A DNA stretch of 64,000 bases from Rhyzopertha dominica. Lineage: Eukaryota > Arthropoda > Insecta > Coleoptera > Bostrichidae. Position numbers and translations under genes: made by a program. Positions 1 to 10,554 of the stretch are shown one piece after another. Where the stretch lies: positions 620,002 to 684,001 of the forward strand of contig QCXZ01000138.1 of NCBI GenBank assembly GCA_025024175.1, read 5' to 3'. Numbering within the stretch: position 1 is the first letter of the stretch; each line of letters opens with the position of its first letter. The notes below the pieces were generated by a model. The model saw only the letters and a program-made list of their open reading frames with translations, did no database searches and was not told the origin of the DNA.

Positions 1-963
1 TCCAGAAGGAGTTTTTTGCACTTAGTTTCACGGTTGTTATTTAAAATTGTACGACAACCTGTACAGACTACAAATATGGTCTAATTTGAATTTATACAAA
101 ATAGATATTTAATCATCAATCCAATGAGTATGAGGAAGGTTTTGAAAAAACTATGGAAACGTTTAGGCACCACTTTAGAAGTTTCTGTAAGTCATAATAT
201 TTTTTGTTCGAAATTGGTCTGAGAATGTTTCTAATGGGTTCCAAATTAAAATTAGTAGACTTTTCATCAATAAGCCGACGGGAAGCTTTTCAGGCAGATC
301 TGTTGAAATCAACTTCCTTGTAACATTCCTGATTATATTGTTCAAGTTCTTTTACATTGATATTAATTTCTCTTATTTCATTGTAAGTATAACTTTTTGT
401 TGATTCATCAATTATAGGCATTTCATCAATACGCCATAAATGGTCTACAACATATTCCATTTATTTAAGTAAAAAGAAGTCTTCAAACGCAAATATCTAA
501 GAAACCGTAAGTCGTAGAGTGAAAGAGACGAAATGACTTTTTCAGTAGGGTCATGATATATGTTTAACTACACGATGTAGCTAGCGTCATTAAAAAAAGT
601 TTAACACAATAATACCTATTAAACAATTAGGGCGCTTACAACCCCACACTGTTGTTTGTGTTACTCAATTTATATTTTTTAGTTTACTATGTGATATATT
701 TGTACTAATTCAAAAATTGCATTTTTCTAGTCCTCTTTTTTCGACAGCTTTATTCATATTTTTTTTTAGTTATTTTGTTCATCCCGAATGGTAAAATACA
801 TCAATTTGATTGAATTTTCTAAGAAGTACATTACAAACGCTGTGTGTATCATTTTTTTTTAAATATTTGAATGTATTACTTACCAACACTATTTATTTTT
901 TTTAACAAAAGCTTTCCTAACTAAAGGTTATATAAATATGTATGCAACATTTTTAGAACTGCA

Positions 964-968
<5 letters not shown>
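1..968. other. AT-rich non-coding stretch
   Basis: I see no long open frame, RNA gene or recognisable transposon here apart from a small minus-strand frame listed separately. Homopolymer T and A runs are frequent. The stretch ends in a TA microsatellite. Confidence 0.5.
290..460 (-). other. Small unassigned minus-strand ORF, possible gene fragment
   Basis: An open frame of 56 codons runs from an ATG at 460 to a TGA at 290-292. After the stop the frame stays open for about 20 more codons. It is charged (residues such as HLWRIDEMPIIDE) and reads more like protein than the surrounding AT-rich DNA, so it could be an exon piece or a decayed transposon fragment. I do not recognise the family. It may equally be chance. 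Confidence 0.2.

Positions 969-1011
<43 letters not shown>
969..1011. repeat. (TA)n microsatellite, left flank of Penelope pair
   Basis: About 21 uninterrupted TA units directly abut the left arm of the Penelope-like inverted pair. A second TA run lies just beyond the right arm at 2719-2746, so both element 3' ends face TA repeats. This could be a target preference or a product of insertion. Confidence 0.9.
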
Positions 1012-1017
<6 letters not shown>

Positions 1018-1080
1018 AAAAGGGTTTCCGGGATTGGCTCCGCGTTGTCATTGGTTGGTTCTCCTCTGAACCTTGGAATC

Positions 1081-1117
1081 GACGACGTTTCGGCACGATC
1101 TCACGTACCATCTTCAG
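1081..1117 (-). ncRNA. Hammerhead-ribozyme-like motif, left Penelope copy
   Basis: This is the mirror image of the motif at 2585-2621, with identical sequence on the minus strand: core CUGANGA match, a six-pair helix II, GAAA and a possible GUC cleavage site. The pair of motifs sits at both outer ends of the inverted structure. The same reservation about helix I applies. Confidence 0.45.
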
Positions 1118-1863
1118 GTCTTCTTGCTGCTGATCCCGCTGCTGCTGCTCTGCTCCGTGTCACACGGCTTGAACTGACTTCCGTTGCGATAGATGGCGGT
1201 ATATATACTCGTCGTGTGTTACGCTTGACTGACTCCGTTGCTCCCTTGCGTTGACTTTGCGCTTGATTGGTTCCGGCACGATTCGGCGTCTTCCTAGTAA
1301 TTGCACTGAGAGCTGGCTTCCAGGTGGCTGGTAGTCTTTGTGTGTCATCTCTGGTGTTTAAGTTGTTTGGTCTTCTTTCTATCTCGATGGCTTCTCTAAT
1401 GATGCGTTTGGTCTTGTGTTCTATGCTCGCTATGACTTTAGTGTTGCTGAAGTCAATTTCATGCGACGTCGTTCTTACATGTTCTGCTAAAGATGATGTT
1501 GATTCCATTTTTCGAACTGCATTCCGGTGTTCTTCGCGTCGTACGTTGATACGTCTGTTGGTTTGACCAACGTAGCTGCCCTCACAGTCTCTGCATGGAA
1601 TTTCATATATCCCTTGCGCTTCTAGTTCTACCTTGGTTTTTGTGTTCGGAAGTATCTGGCTTATTTTCCTTGCAGTGGTAAATGTGGTCGCGATCTTGTG
1701 TTTCTTTAGCACCTTGCTGACTTTTTCTGTTGTTCCTTTAATGTACGGTAGATAGGCTTTGGCGACTGGTTTTTCTTCGTCTTCTGTTGGCTCCCTCTGT
1801 CGACGTGGTCTTAGCGCGCTTCTGATGTCGTTTCTCTCGAAGCCGTTCTGCTGTAGTGCTGTA
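1101..1863 (-). pseudogene. Penelope-like element ORF, 3' fragment, left copy
   Basis: The minus-strand frame reads out of the 25-bp spacer (residues LQQNGFERND, typical of the end of the reverse transcriptase) into a basic linker and a GIY-YIG endonuclease, and stops at 1101-1103. The GIY motif lies near 1611 and the YVG motif near 1572. A CxxC pair follows GIY, and an HxxxxxH pair lies further on, as in the zinc-binding Penelope endonuclease. The frame stays open to an ATG at 1943, but those first 27 codons are antisense of the right arm and not native. The polymerase core is missing, so this copy cannot move by itself. It is the longer of the two copies at the 5' side. Confidence 0.8.
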
Positions 1864-2601
1864 GAGAGAAACGACATCAGAAGCGCGCTAAGACCACGTC
1901 GACAGAGGGAGCCAACAGAAGACGAAGAAAAACCAGTCGCCAAAGCCTATCTACCGTACATTAAAGGAACAACAGAAAAAGTCAGCAAGGTGCTAAAGAA
2001 ACACAAGATCGCGACCACATTTACCACTGCAAGGAAAATAAGCCAGATACTTCCGAACACAAAAACCAAGGTAGAACTAGAAGCGCAAGGGATATATGAA
2101 ATTCCATGCAGAGACTGTGAGGGCAGCTACGTTGGTCAAACCAACAGACGTATCAACGTACGACGCGAAGAACACCGGAATGCAGTTCGAAAAATGGAAT
2201 CAACATCATCTTTAGCAGAACATGTAAGAACGACGTCGCATGAAATTGACTTCAGCAACACTAAAGTCATAGCGAGCATAGAACACAAGACCAAACGCAT
2301 CATTAGAGAAGCCATCGAGATAGAAAGAAGACCAAACAACTTAAACACCAGAGATGACACACAAAGACTACCAGCCACCTGGAAGCCAGCTCTCAGTGCA
2401 ATTACTAGGAAGACGCCGAATCGTGCCGGAACCAATCAAGCGCAAAGTCAACGCAAGGGAGCAACGGAGTCAGTCAAGCGTAACACACGACGAGTATATA
2501 TACCGCCATCTATCGCAACGGAAGTCAGTTCAAGCCGTGTGACACGGAGCAGAGCAGCAGCAGCGGGATCAGCAGCAAGAAGACCTGAAGATGGTACGTG
2601 A
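1864..2601 (+). pseudogene. Penelope-like element ORF, 3' fragment, right copy
   Basis: This is the same coding region as the left copy in opposite orientation, truncated at its 5' side exactly at the palindrome centre. The GIY motif (GGG ATA TAT at 2089-2097) is followed by CRDC and SYVGQT, then an arginine-rich segment with EEH, and the HVRTTSH pair. This fits the GIY-YIG nuclease of Penelope-like elements, which nicks target DNA to prime reverse transcription. The TGA stop at 2599-2601 falls inside the hammerhead-like motif. The ATG at 1759 belongs to the opposite arm and is not a real start. No stop or frameshift interrupts the frame, which agrees with recent origin. Confidence 0.8.
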
Positions 2602-2621
2602 GATCGTGCCGAAACGTCGTC
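2585..2621 (+). ncRNA. Hammerhead-ribozyme-like motif at Penelope 3' end
   Basis: The sequence has CTGAAGA (2585-2591, matching the CUGANGA core), then a hairpin in which GGTACG (2593-2598) pairs with CGTGCC (2605-2610) around a 6-base loop, then GAAA (2611-2614). A very short helix III and a GTC cleavage triplet (2619-2621) can follow. Penelope-like elements are known to carry minimal type I hammerheads. Helix I is weak next to the core: only one clear pair is adjacent, although GGGATC upstream can pair with GATTCC just downstream across a 14-base bulge. Activity is therefore uncertain. Confidence 0.5.
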
Positions 2622-2715
2622 GATTCCAAGGTTCAGAGGAGAACCAACCAATGACAACGCGGAGCCAATCCCGGAAACCCTTTTCATCATACAACGCCCG
2701 CGGAAACCTGAAGCA

Positions 2716-2718
<3 letters not shown>

Positions 2719-2746
<28 letters not shown>
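2719..2746. repeat. (TA)n microsatellite, right flank of Penelope pair
   Basis: Fourteen TA units lie 27 bp beyond the end of the right palindrome arm. Together with the left TA run they bracket the Penelope pair. Confidence 0.9.
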
Positions 2747-2749
<3 letters not shown>

Positions 2750-5604
2750 ATTAAACTTTATATACCAACAAATCTGCTTCAAGATACGCCTCAAAATGTT
2801 AGTACATACCAAAAATTATCTAAAAAACAACTACAGAAAAAATAAATGTGTAGAATTGACTAACATGGTAAAATTTGCTCTCTAGACTGTATAGACCTTA
2901 AAAAAGAAAAATCTAAAGTTTGAATAGAGGTTGACATGCATAACCCCTTTGAAAGGTAATATAGTAAATAGAGCACATTGTAAGACTTTTGCTTGTTAAT
3001 TGTATTTAGTTTTGAAACCATGATTTTTTTTCTTTGAAAAGGTAAAATGTGCCACTTTAGGAATTTTGGAAAGCCAAAAGATGTGCATGGCATGGAATTA
3101 TTAAGGACCCTAATGTTAATGTGGAATCAAGGAATAACAATTATGTAGCAATAAGCTATCCAAAAGAACGCCTAAAGAATTCTGCTTATCATGCATGTGT
3201 ACACCTTTCGATCTAACAGGCACGAGGTATCAACAACTTTAATGAAGAAAATTGCTTTGTCTCAAACTAACGATAAAGTAGCGATTTCTATATCTCTTGT
3301 GTGTATGTTTTCTTATACTCTTCACAATTACAAATGTGTCTGTGCCTATCAAGTATCCATTATATAAATATATTTTTGGTAAATAATAAAGCACTCGATA
3401 CCATTAAATTTTTAACGTAGCTGCATAGTTGGTTGCCGACAACGCTTTATTCCTAACTTGTTGGGTACCACGTCTAGTAACTTTGAAGGCTGATTCATAT
3501 GCTCCGCTTTTTTCACTATTGTATGGTTTTCGGCATGCCTATGCGTACCTATCGCCAGGTTGATAACGATAAACCAGAATAAAGTACGGATAAACTCCTT
3601 CTTGAATCATGATTTGGACAGGTTGTTTACACAAGATAAGAAGCAGATTCGAGACTAGATTGACGGTTAAGCATAACCAACAAATTTTATACTCTGTCTA
3701 GCTAGCATGTGCCTAAAAATGTGCAACTTCTCCATTATTATTTACTACCTTGACAGATGTAATCGATGTATCAATTGTACTGGCAACAATATTAGATGGT
3801 ATAAATCCTGACAATAGTTTACAGTGCATCTTATAAGGACATTAACCATAAATTATTACAGAAGATTTACTAGCAGCTCAGTAGTTTAAACGCACACACT
3901 GGTAGGCACTTTGCGTGCAACAAAGTAGGTTATTTGTTTCACGCTTTCATTCAATAACATGGGAAACTCCGCCCACTGTAGTAGTTTTGCGTCAATCTCA
4001 ATCTGTCACTAGCTCGCCAGTCCTTGTCTGGTACTAGTAGTGAGTGTATTTCGAATGTGGTCAAGGTTATGTGCGCGTGTTGGATGAAACCAAATACATT
4101 TTTGTGTTTTACTTCGTTTTCTGTGAATTAAATACCTCACATTGTTTAAGGTAAATTGATTTATTGCCCTGTTTACATGTGTGTTCTTAGAGCAGTAATC
4201 CTCTCCATTGATGTTTTTAAAATGAAACTTCGAGCCCTTAGTACTTTACATTTACATTTCTGTAGGCAAAATCTAAACAAAAGGTAGTTGGAAACTTTGT
4301 TTGAAACAATCAAGCTTATACATGATATTAAAATTAAAATAACAATCACGCTCCTAGGTAAAAAAGTACCTACATCCGGATTTAGAATAGTTGTGTAACA
4401 TTGCAGGAGTTTTGAGAACCTTACAGTACCTAAATTCACTGGCAGTTATTCTGATTAACGATTTTGCATTGTATAAACGTTATTTATTTAGTTTTGTGTA
4501 AGAAAGTAGGCAAGAAATATCGTTTGATATAGGTAGAGGTCACATTTTCGAGTGAAAGGAAAACCGGTGTCAACAGGTTACACTGCATAACGATTTTGCA
4601 ATGCTGTATCAGAGTCTATGTGTGTGTGTGTTTACTATTTTAGAAAACCTTCCGGACTAACTTGTATTCGAGTTCGTTTCTTGTTTTATTTAATATACGG
4701 AATCTGATTTGTGATTGCGATACCCAATAATAAGACAAAATAAGTTTAGGTAACTATTTTACTGCCCTAGTTACCAAATTTTAACCTGCAGAACCCTTGC
4801 AAATTAGAAAACTATTAGAATGGTTTCATTCTTACTGCAGTCGTATAAGATGTGCAACAAAAAGTTGTTGTTTACCTACTTTTTATATTGCGATAAAATG
4901 GATAACAGACTTGCATATTGACTGAGGTAATAAGAGGAAGTCGGCGTCACCAGAACTGGATCTGCAACAGTCGGACCTAAAAACAGTGTATTTTCCGAGG
5001 TATTTCCAGTTTATTTTGCGTCATGGTTCACATGAATTCAAGGTTCTTTGTGGAAAGCCCGTAAACAGTTTTTCAAAACAATAGTTTTATCGAATAGTAA
5101 TTACATGATAAACCATATACTCAAAAGACGTCGCTAATCTGCACAAACATTGTGGTGAAACGTTTTAAGGTAGAATACACTGACATAATATTATATTATA
5201 TTAAACTACCTAGTTTTGGAATCCTTTTATGGTATTGAAACCGGACAGTAAGATGTATAGCTAATTCTAGTTTATCGAAAGCATTTGCAGTGTCGAAAAG
5301 AGTTAGGCATTTATTAATCTTGACCGCAAATATCTTTTTATGACCTGCTCAATATTATTTTTTTCAATCATTTTCAGGTGTTTTCTCACATAATCTTAAA
5401 TTTACATGCAGAATCGTATAATATCTACTTGAATTCCATCTTATTTGTAAGTCAGATCTTGTCTCTATCCTGATAGGAGATATAATCAGTTTTATTACTT
5501 TTTTACGATATCATCGAAATTTTTGATTTCTTCAATGATGTTTGGCTTTTAAGCATTTCATGTTCATTATAATTCTTGTATTGGTGCATGTTTACGATTT
5601 TCAC
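2747..5604. other. AT-rich non-coding stretch
   Basis: No open frame of convincing composition, RNA gene or recognisable transposon is visible. A short TG run lies near 4619-4630. Scattered short frames have the low-complexity make-up expected by chance. Confidence 0.45.
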
Positions 5605-6325
5605 GATGTCTGATTTTGTTGAACAAAGAATTGGTATAAAATTTTGTCTGCGGAATGAGGATGATCCAGAATGCCTTTGGCGATGAGATTTTGTCGCAAA
5701 AAAATGTTTACAAGTGGTATAAAGGCAGGCTTCAAGGGAGGCACAAAAAGCGTTGATGACGAACATCGTCCCGGACGATCATCAACGCCAACTGATGAGC
5801 AAACACGTTAATCAAATCAAAGATCTTCGCTACCGATTAACAACAAAGTGTATTATCTTGTATTATTAATCACTTTTATTAACAATTAAACACCTTGTTG
5901 ATGCTGTTGCAGGTGGCATTTCAGAAGGTTCGGTAAATACCATTTTAAGACATTTGTTGTGTTTTAGGCGCGTCAAATCTCGTTTTTCTGACTACCAAGA
6001 CGTCATGAAACGCGTGGAGACGAGACTTGTATCTACACCTACGGCCTAGAAACAAAAACTTGAACCAAGACCGAAAAAACCATGCCAAATACCTTCGAAA
6101 ATCAAGATAATGTTGACGGTTTTCTTTAATAATCGTAGCTTAGTGCACTAATGAATTCTTTCCAACCAGCCAAACTGTTTTAACAAAGAATACTATTTTC
6201 GCATTTATAATAAATTCGAGATCGTCATAAACTCAACTCATATCGTTTAGCAACCACCGCATTCGCCCGATTTAGCACCGAGTGGCTTCTGGCTATTTCC
6301 TAAACTTATATAAAAGCGTTGACAG
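5605..6325 (+). mobile_element. Decayed mariner transposase
   Basis: A transposase-like reading starts at the ATG at 5605 (MSDFVEQRIGIKFCLRNE). It continues through several frames: QNAFGDEILSQKNVYKWYKG near 5668-5727, VDDEHRPGRSSTPTDEQTR near 5750-5806, a GGISEGSVNTILRHL segment near 5912-5955, and HSPDLAPSGFWLFPKL near 6260-6305. These are the successive helix-turn-helix and DDD-catalytic landmarks of mariner transposases, including the SPDLAP block with the last aspartate. Multiple frameshifts and stops show it is dead. I could not define the inverted terminal repeats. Confidence 0.75.
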
Positions 6326-6824
6326 AAGTGGATTGTATAGGGTGAGAATTAGTGTGAAGACGATAAAATTGATTTGGAAGAATATAAATAAAGATTTTTT
6401 TTCATTTTTTAAACAAATTTACCAAATTTTCGGACACAGTGTTATGTTCACATATTTGAACAAGTCTGCTTCTGCTATAAGTAATCGATTTTCTCATATT
6501 GTATTTTTCCTCCCACCCCAAGACGCAATTTTTTTTTAAGTATTTTCGAAATATTCACGCATACAATCCTTGGGTTGGACACAATATTCGTGGCTCTTCT
6601 GTTAAATATAGACGAGGCCTACACTACGTTCCAAACTGTTAGATTCTAGAGTTTGCTGAAGGTGAAGATGAGTTACCGACTGCTGAAAATGAACCTTCTA
6701 GACCCCTGAGAGTTAGAGACGCCCCTGTTTATATTGGATTAACGGCTGAATTGTATGACATTAAAAAAGTGAAAATAATATTCTTGTAATAGAAACTTTA
6801 AAAAATTAGTAGACAAATCACCAT
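6326..6824. other. AT-rich stretch with a small unassigned frame
   Basis: The stretch follows the mariner remnant. A 49-codon frame at 6643-6789 (+) is acidic and less AT-biased than its surroundings (residues EFAEGEDELPTAENEPSRP), and may be the tail of a decayed retroelement protein. It lacks a start codon and I cannot assign it. Confidence 0.25.
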
Positions 6825-6985
6825 GCATTTACATGCCATGCCTGAATCGTCATGCAGAACGGCTAGTTTTAATGTGAAAAAATCAGATTATGGATTTTAA
6901 ATAATTTACTCTTTCTTTAAAAACAAAACGATGCTGTTAAATATAATCTGCGATAATTAGTTAGATACATTTTTAAATCATTACT
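6825..6985 (+). repeat. Direct repeat, copy 1
   Basis: About 160 bp here are repeated at 7131-7280 with small indels and scattered substitutions. Shared blocks include GCATTTACATGCCATGCCTG, CAGAACGGCT, a GTGAAAAAATCAGATTATG segment and an ATATAATCTGCGATAATTAG segment. The spacing between copies is about 305 bp. No coding content is seen. Confidence 0.8.
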
Positions 6986-7130
6986 CCTTCATGTTGATGA
7001 CGCAAATATGAATTTTTGCCAGTCGCAAATTGTTACGTCGTAAGGAGCAATTACAATTGCTTCGCTCGAGATATTGACTTTAGCGTAGTGTCGTAGTGTC
7101 GGTCACAAGTAACTTATGACAACTCACCAA

Positions 7131-7280
7131 GCATTTACATGCCATGCCTGAATTGTTATCCAGAACGGCTTGTTCTAATGTGAAAAAATCAGATTATGCA
7201 TTTTAAATAATTAACTCTTTAAAATAAAACGAAGTGGTTAAATATAATCTGCGATAATTAGATACATTTTTAAATGATTA
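7131..7280 (+). repeat. Direct repeat, copy 2
   Basis: This is the second copy of the 160-bp unit starting at 6825. Differences such as a shortened TTTAAA stretch show that the duplication is not recent, or that the two copies are separate insertions of one repeat family. Confidence 0.8.
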
Positions 7281-8741
7281 ACGATTAAGCCTATAATAAT
7301 TTGGTTTTCGTAGTATTTTGACGGACAAATAAACTAGACATTGGAATTAAAATTCACTAAACAAAGTATTCGGTCAAACCATTGAGAGCAATTCATTGAG
7401 GTCTGTGAAAGCTGGTTTGGCATTACAACTAGTGAAAGTCCACGAGATGACACTACTCATGGGTATCGTGACTGTATAAGTGTCTTATGATTTGAAACTG
7501 TTTTAAACCGCTTCATTAGTTTTGTTAAATTCTTTTCACTTTGATGAATATTTATGTAGAATCATATGTCCAAATATGTGTTTGTATCTACCATTGTAAA
7601 AGTAGATTTTGTTGAATTAAACACCCTGTGAATTATGATGACGTCTTTTGTTTTGCATTTGAATATTTTGATTATAAAAATTAATGTATTTATTTTAATT
7701 ACGTGGCTTGGAAACCATCTAATTGTTTGAAAGTAATTTGTTTCACGAGTTTCATGGCTTTGACGACAACTTCGTTTTATTTTCAAATAGCATCAGCTGT
7801 GCAGAATTTGTTCACGTCCCTTATTTTTCCAGGGGTTGCTAAATTTAGTTGTAAAAATCTCAGGCCTGCTAAATGTTTTTAAGTGCTTCATTAATTTTGA
7901 GATGTTACAAAAAGGTTAGGTTTTTACCTTTTCTCTTGCAATGTAAGACTTTCTTGTTGTTTTGATCTAATCAATGATTATTTTTGATGCAATGGGCGGC
8001 GCATTTTGTGCCTTAACTTAGTATACACAATATCACACTGCATGCATTTAGATAGTAAATACGAAATACCGCATTTATTAATTTAACATGTTGGTTTTCA
8101 GCTTGTTAATTGTCAATTAGAAGACACACCAGTTACGCTTATTTGCCCCTACTGCTTTTATTCCGAATCTGTTGAGCCCATGTTTAACATATCTTTGATA
8201 TAATTTACTGCTGTGAAAAGCTACCTATAATTAAATCTGAATACATTCGCAATGAATATAACTTCGAAACTATTTAAATATATATTTTAGTTTTTGACAG
8301 CTCACCACTATTTCATATTATCAGATCTTGAGATGCTGTAGAATATCAATGTTGAAACTCTGGGACAGAAGAAGCGCCAACTGCCGTAGCCTTAATCATC
8401 GTACCAATCCCACAAAAATTATAATACATAAGAAAATATCGTACGCATAATATAATAAAAAACGTAGTATAATTCTTTATTTAAACTTACTTATTTATAA
8501 ACTCAATATTATCTGTAATGGTACCAATATTACCTTTATTTTTAAAGGAGTACACATATTGCGTCATTTTTCCAACCATTTCTTTGGATAGTTCGAAATC
8601 TTACAACTGCCTTTCCTTTTAATTTTTTTACGTGCAAGTAGTGAACCACTAATTGTTTTAGTAATTAACTTATTCCTAGAATTTGTTTTTATTAAATTAA
8701 CTTCTAGCACGTCACAAATATTAATAAATGACCAAAATTAA
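7281..8741. other. AT-rich non-coding stretch
   Basis: Nothing recognisable is visible on either strand. Short frames here have no protein-like composition. Confidence 0.4.
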
Positions 8742-9640
8742 TTAATAGGAACTAAAATGTTTTCTCTGAACTTTTCTTTTGTAATTTGATGGTGTGCTTT
8801 CTGACTTTAGTGTCCAGCGGTAATCAGCCAGCATTTTACTACTCCACTTTCCTTGGTAACGTTTTTCAATAGTAGCAATGTATTGGTGAAATCTTTCGCC
8901 ATGTTCATCAAAAACATCGCCAAGATTCGGAGGAAAAAAGTCCAAATGAGAATTTAAAAAATGTGTCTTCAGGCTCATATTACAACCCATTGCTTAATAA
9001 CTCTGAAGAAGTTCATCAATAATATCTTTATAATTTTCAGATCACTTATTGCCTAAGACATTTTGTACCACTGCTTTGAATGCGTTCCATGCAGTTCGTT
9101 CTAAGTCACTTAGAACTTCTTCAGATGCTGCATCTTGCATTAAGAGATTAATTTGAGGTCTCACAAAGATACCCTCTTTGCGTTTCGCATTACTTAAGCC
9201 GGGAAATTTTTCTTTGAGATATTGAAATCCATGTTTTTTTTTGGCCAGGAATATGCTTCTTTCTTGTTGGCCATTGTTTAACAACATAATGCAAAATCTT
9301 TGCCAGGCTTCGCAAATAAAACAACAACGTTTTGTGTATCCAAGTTGCAAACCTGTTAGAATTGCCACAACTTTTTATTCGGCATTAATAAACCACTTAT
9401 ATTTGTTGTAATTAATTGTGTCTAGAAGGCGTGCCATATTTTCATAGGATTCCATCATATGAACAGCGTATCCTATGTGTAACAGAACCGCTTTTATTCT
9501 AAGTTTAGAAGAATCGATCAAAAGATGTCATTCTTCTACGTTGTGTTTATAACCTAATGCAAGCATCAAACCGTCAATGTTTTTGCAAAAAGAAAGACCT
9601 GTGGTTGAAAAACATTGTGATAGATCTTCTTGGCGATTGT
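8742..9640 (-). pseudogene. Remnant of an uncharacterised, repetitive arthropod ORF family
   Basis: Reading the minus strand from about 9640 downward gives a chain of recognisable blocks broken by stops: a YKHNVEE..HLLIDSSK..IKAVLLH region (about 9480-9550), NYNKYKWFINA then LTGLQLGYTKRCC (about 9310-9420), GFQYLKEKFPGLSNAKRKEG (about 9160-9230), and a C-terminal HLDFFPPNLGDVFDEHGERF block ending in YQGKWSSKMLADYRWTL (about 8800-8960). From memory this order and wording match a protein family found in many copies in insect and other invertebrate genomes and listed only as uncharacterised. Compared with that family, a segment of roughly 50 residues after the GYTKxCCF block appears deleted. Its high copy number suggests a mobile element, but its class is not known to me. 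This copy is dead. Confidence 0.6.
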
Positions 9641-10187
9641 GATACACTGACAACTCGAATCATTGATGCACTTGAGAGATATTGGGAATATTGAACGTGC
9701 TTGGGGAACATTCTGACTCAATTTGATATAAAAGATTTCTGTCTTTAATGACATATTTAAGAAACGATTAATACACGATTGGTTTAAAATGAAAAAGGGG
9801 TCTGGCTTAAAATGGTAAAGCAAGAGACTTGTCAAGACTTGTTCAAGCAACTCAAATATAACAGATTCTAACTAGATGTTACAAATATGTATTAAAATAA
9901 AACATATAGTCATACATATTAAAACAATTACAACTTGCACTTGACGTGCTGGAAAATTAGTGAAAATATTTTTAGAATTCGTACAAAAAGGCGCATCCGC
10001 TACAATTAACAGAATGTAAGAAAAAAAAAGTCGTTGTTGACCAGTGTAATCAAATAGAATAAATCTTTTGATAACAAATTAACATTTTTAGTTAGAAACA
10101 CAAAAATAGGGTTGTGCCACTACTAGAGTGGAGCACACTCTACCTCCTTTAATTTTGAAACTGGGGCAGATAGATAGGCAATTTGTA
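9641..10187. other. Non-coding stretch left of the gypsy element
   Basis: No gene is seen. The minus-strand frame at 9566-9850 is mostly an out-of-frame reading of the neighbouring remnant. The last four bases before the gypsy LTR (TGTA, 10188-10191) form the left target-site duplication. Confidence 0.45.
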
Positions 10188-10191
10188 TGTA

Positions 10192-10536
10192 AATTATGTG
10201 CCTGAGTACGCCCCTGGCCCAAATACGTCCCGGGNTCGCTACCTTACACTNCCGGGCTCTGTGATGCCGCGGCGAGCTGATGTCACACGCTGCNTCAGCG
10301 AATCCATCAGCTAGGCACCTAGGANAGNGTTATTGTACTTTCTTCCGATTCATTCGTTGTTTAGACTTTGATCACGTTAGAACTGTATTTTATAGGAAAT
10401 ACACTAAATTACTAAATCAAAGTTTTTAAGTGACGTTAAAACGAATCCGTTCTCTAACGTAATAATAGAGTGGCGCTGCGATTAACACCATCAAAAAGTC
10501 GCCGAAAAAGTAACACCAATAAGGCGTTATTTAACT
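10192..10536 (+). repeat. 5' LTR of gypsy element
   Basis: The 345-bp LTR starts AATTATGTGCC and ends TTATTTAACT, so its ends form an imperfect A(A/G)TTA...TAACT inverted pair as in gypsy. It should carry the promoter and the start of the genomic transcript. Ns at 10235, 10251, 10294, 10325 and 10328 are the only visible departures from the 3' LTR. Confidence 0.95.
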
Positions 10537-10554
10537 GGCGCTGCGAACAGGATT
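10536..10554 (+). other. Primer-binding site of gypsy element
   Basis: TGGCGCTGCGAACAGGATT begins at the last T of the LTR. The TGG is the complement of a tRNA 3' CCA, and overlap by one base is usual in errantiviruses. The complementary tRNA end would have a CGCAGCG acceptor strand; I could not assign the tRNA with certainty. Confidence 0.7.

Larger units (their letters stand above)
1011..2691. mobile_element. Head-to-head inverted pair of truncated Penelope-like elements
   Basis: Positions 1011-1838 and 1864-2691 are reverse complements of each other. Every pair of mirrored positions sums to 3702, so there are no indels over 828 bp per arm, and the translated frames of the two arms are identical. 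A 25-bp spacer (1839-1863) separates them. Both arms encode the end of a Penelope-type polyprotein: a short C-terminal piece of the reverse transcriptase, a basic linker, and a GIY-YIG endonuclease. Penelope elements are known for 5'-truncated and inverted copies. The right copy extends about 27 bp further at its 3' end before the TA repeat than the left one. An assembly hairpin artefact cannot be excluded. Confidence 0.85.

Noticed and set aside
1759..1863. Use of the ATG at 1759 (and its mirror at 1943) as the start of the Penelope frame
   Set aside because: These codons are the antisense of the opposite arm; the frame is open only because the arms are palindromic.
2591..2845. 84-codon plus-strand frame after the Penelope copy
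   Set aside because: It runs through the TA microsatellite, encoding a Tyr/Ile repeat, and begins out of frame with the endonuclease; it is not a real gene.
6282..6539. 85-codon plus-strand frame at the end of the mariner remnant
   Set aside because: Only its first residues match transposase; the rest is Phe/Lys/Ile-rich translation of AT-rich DNA.
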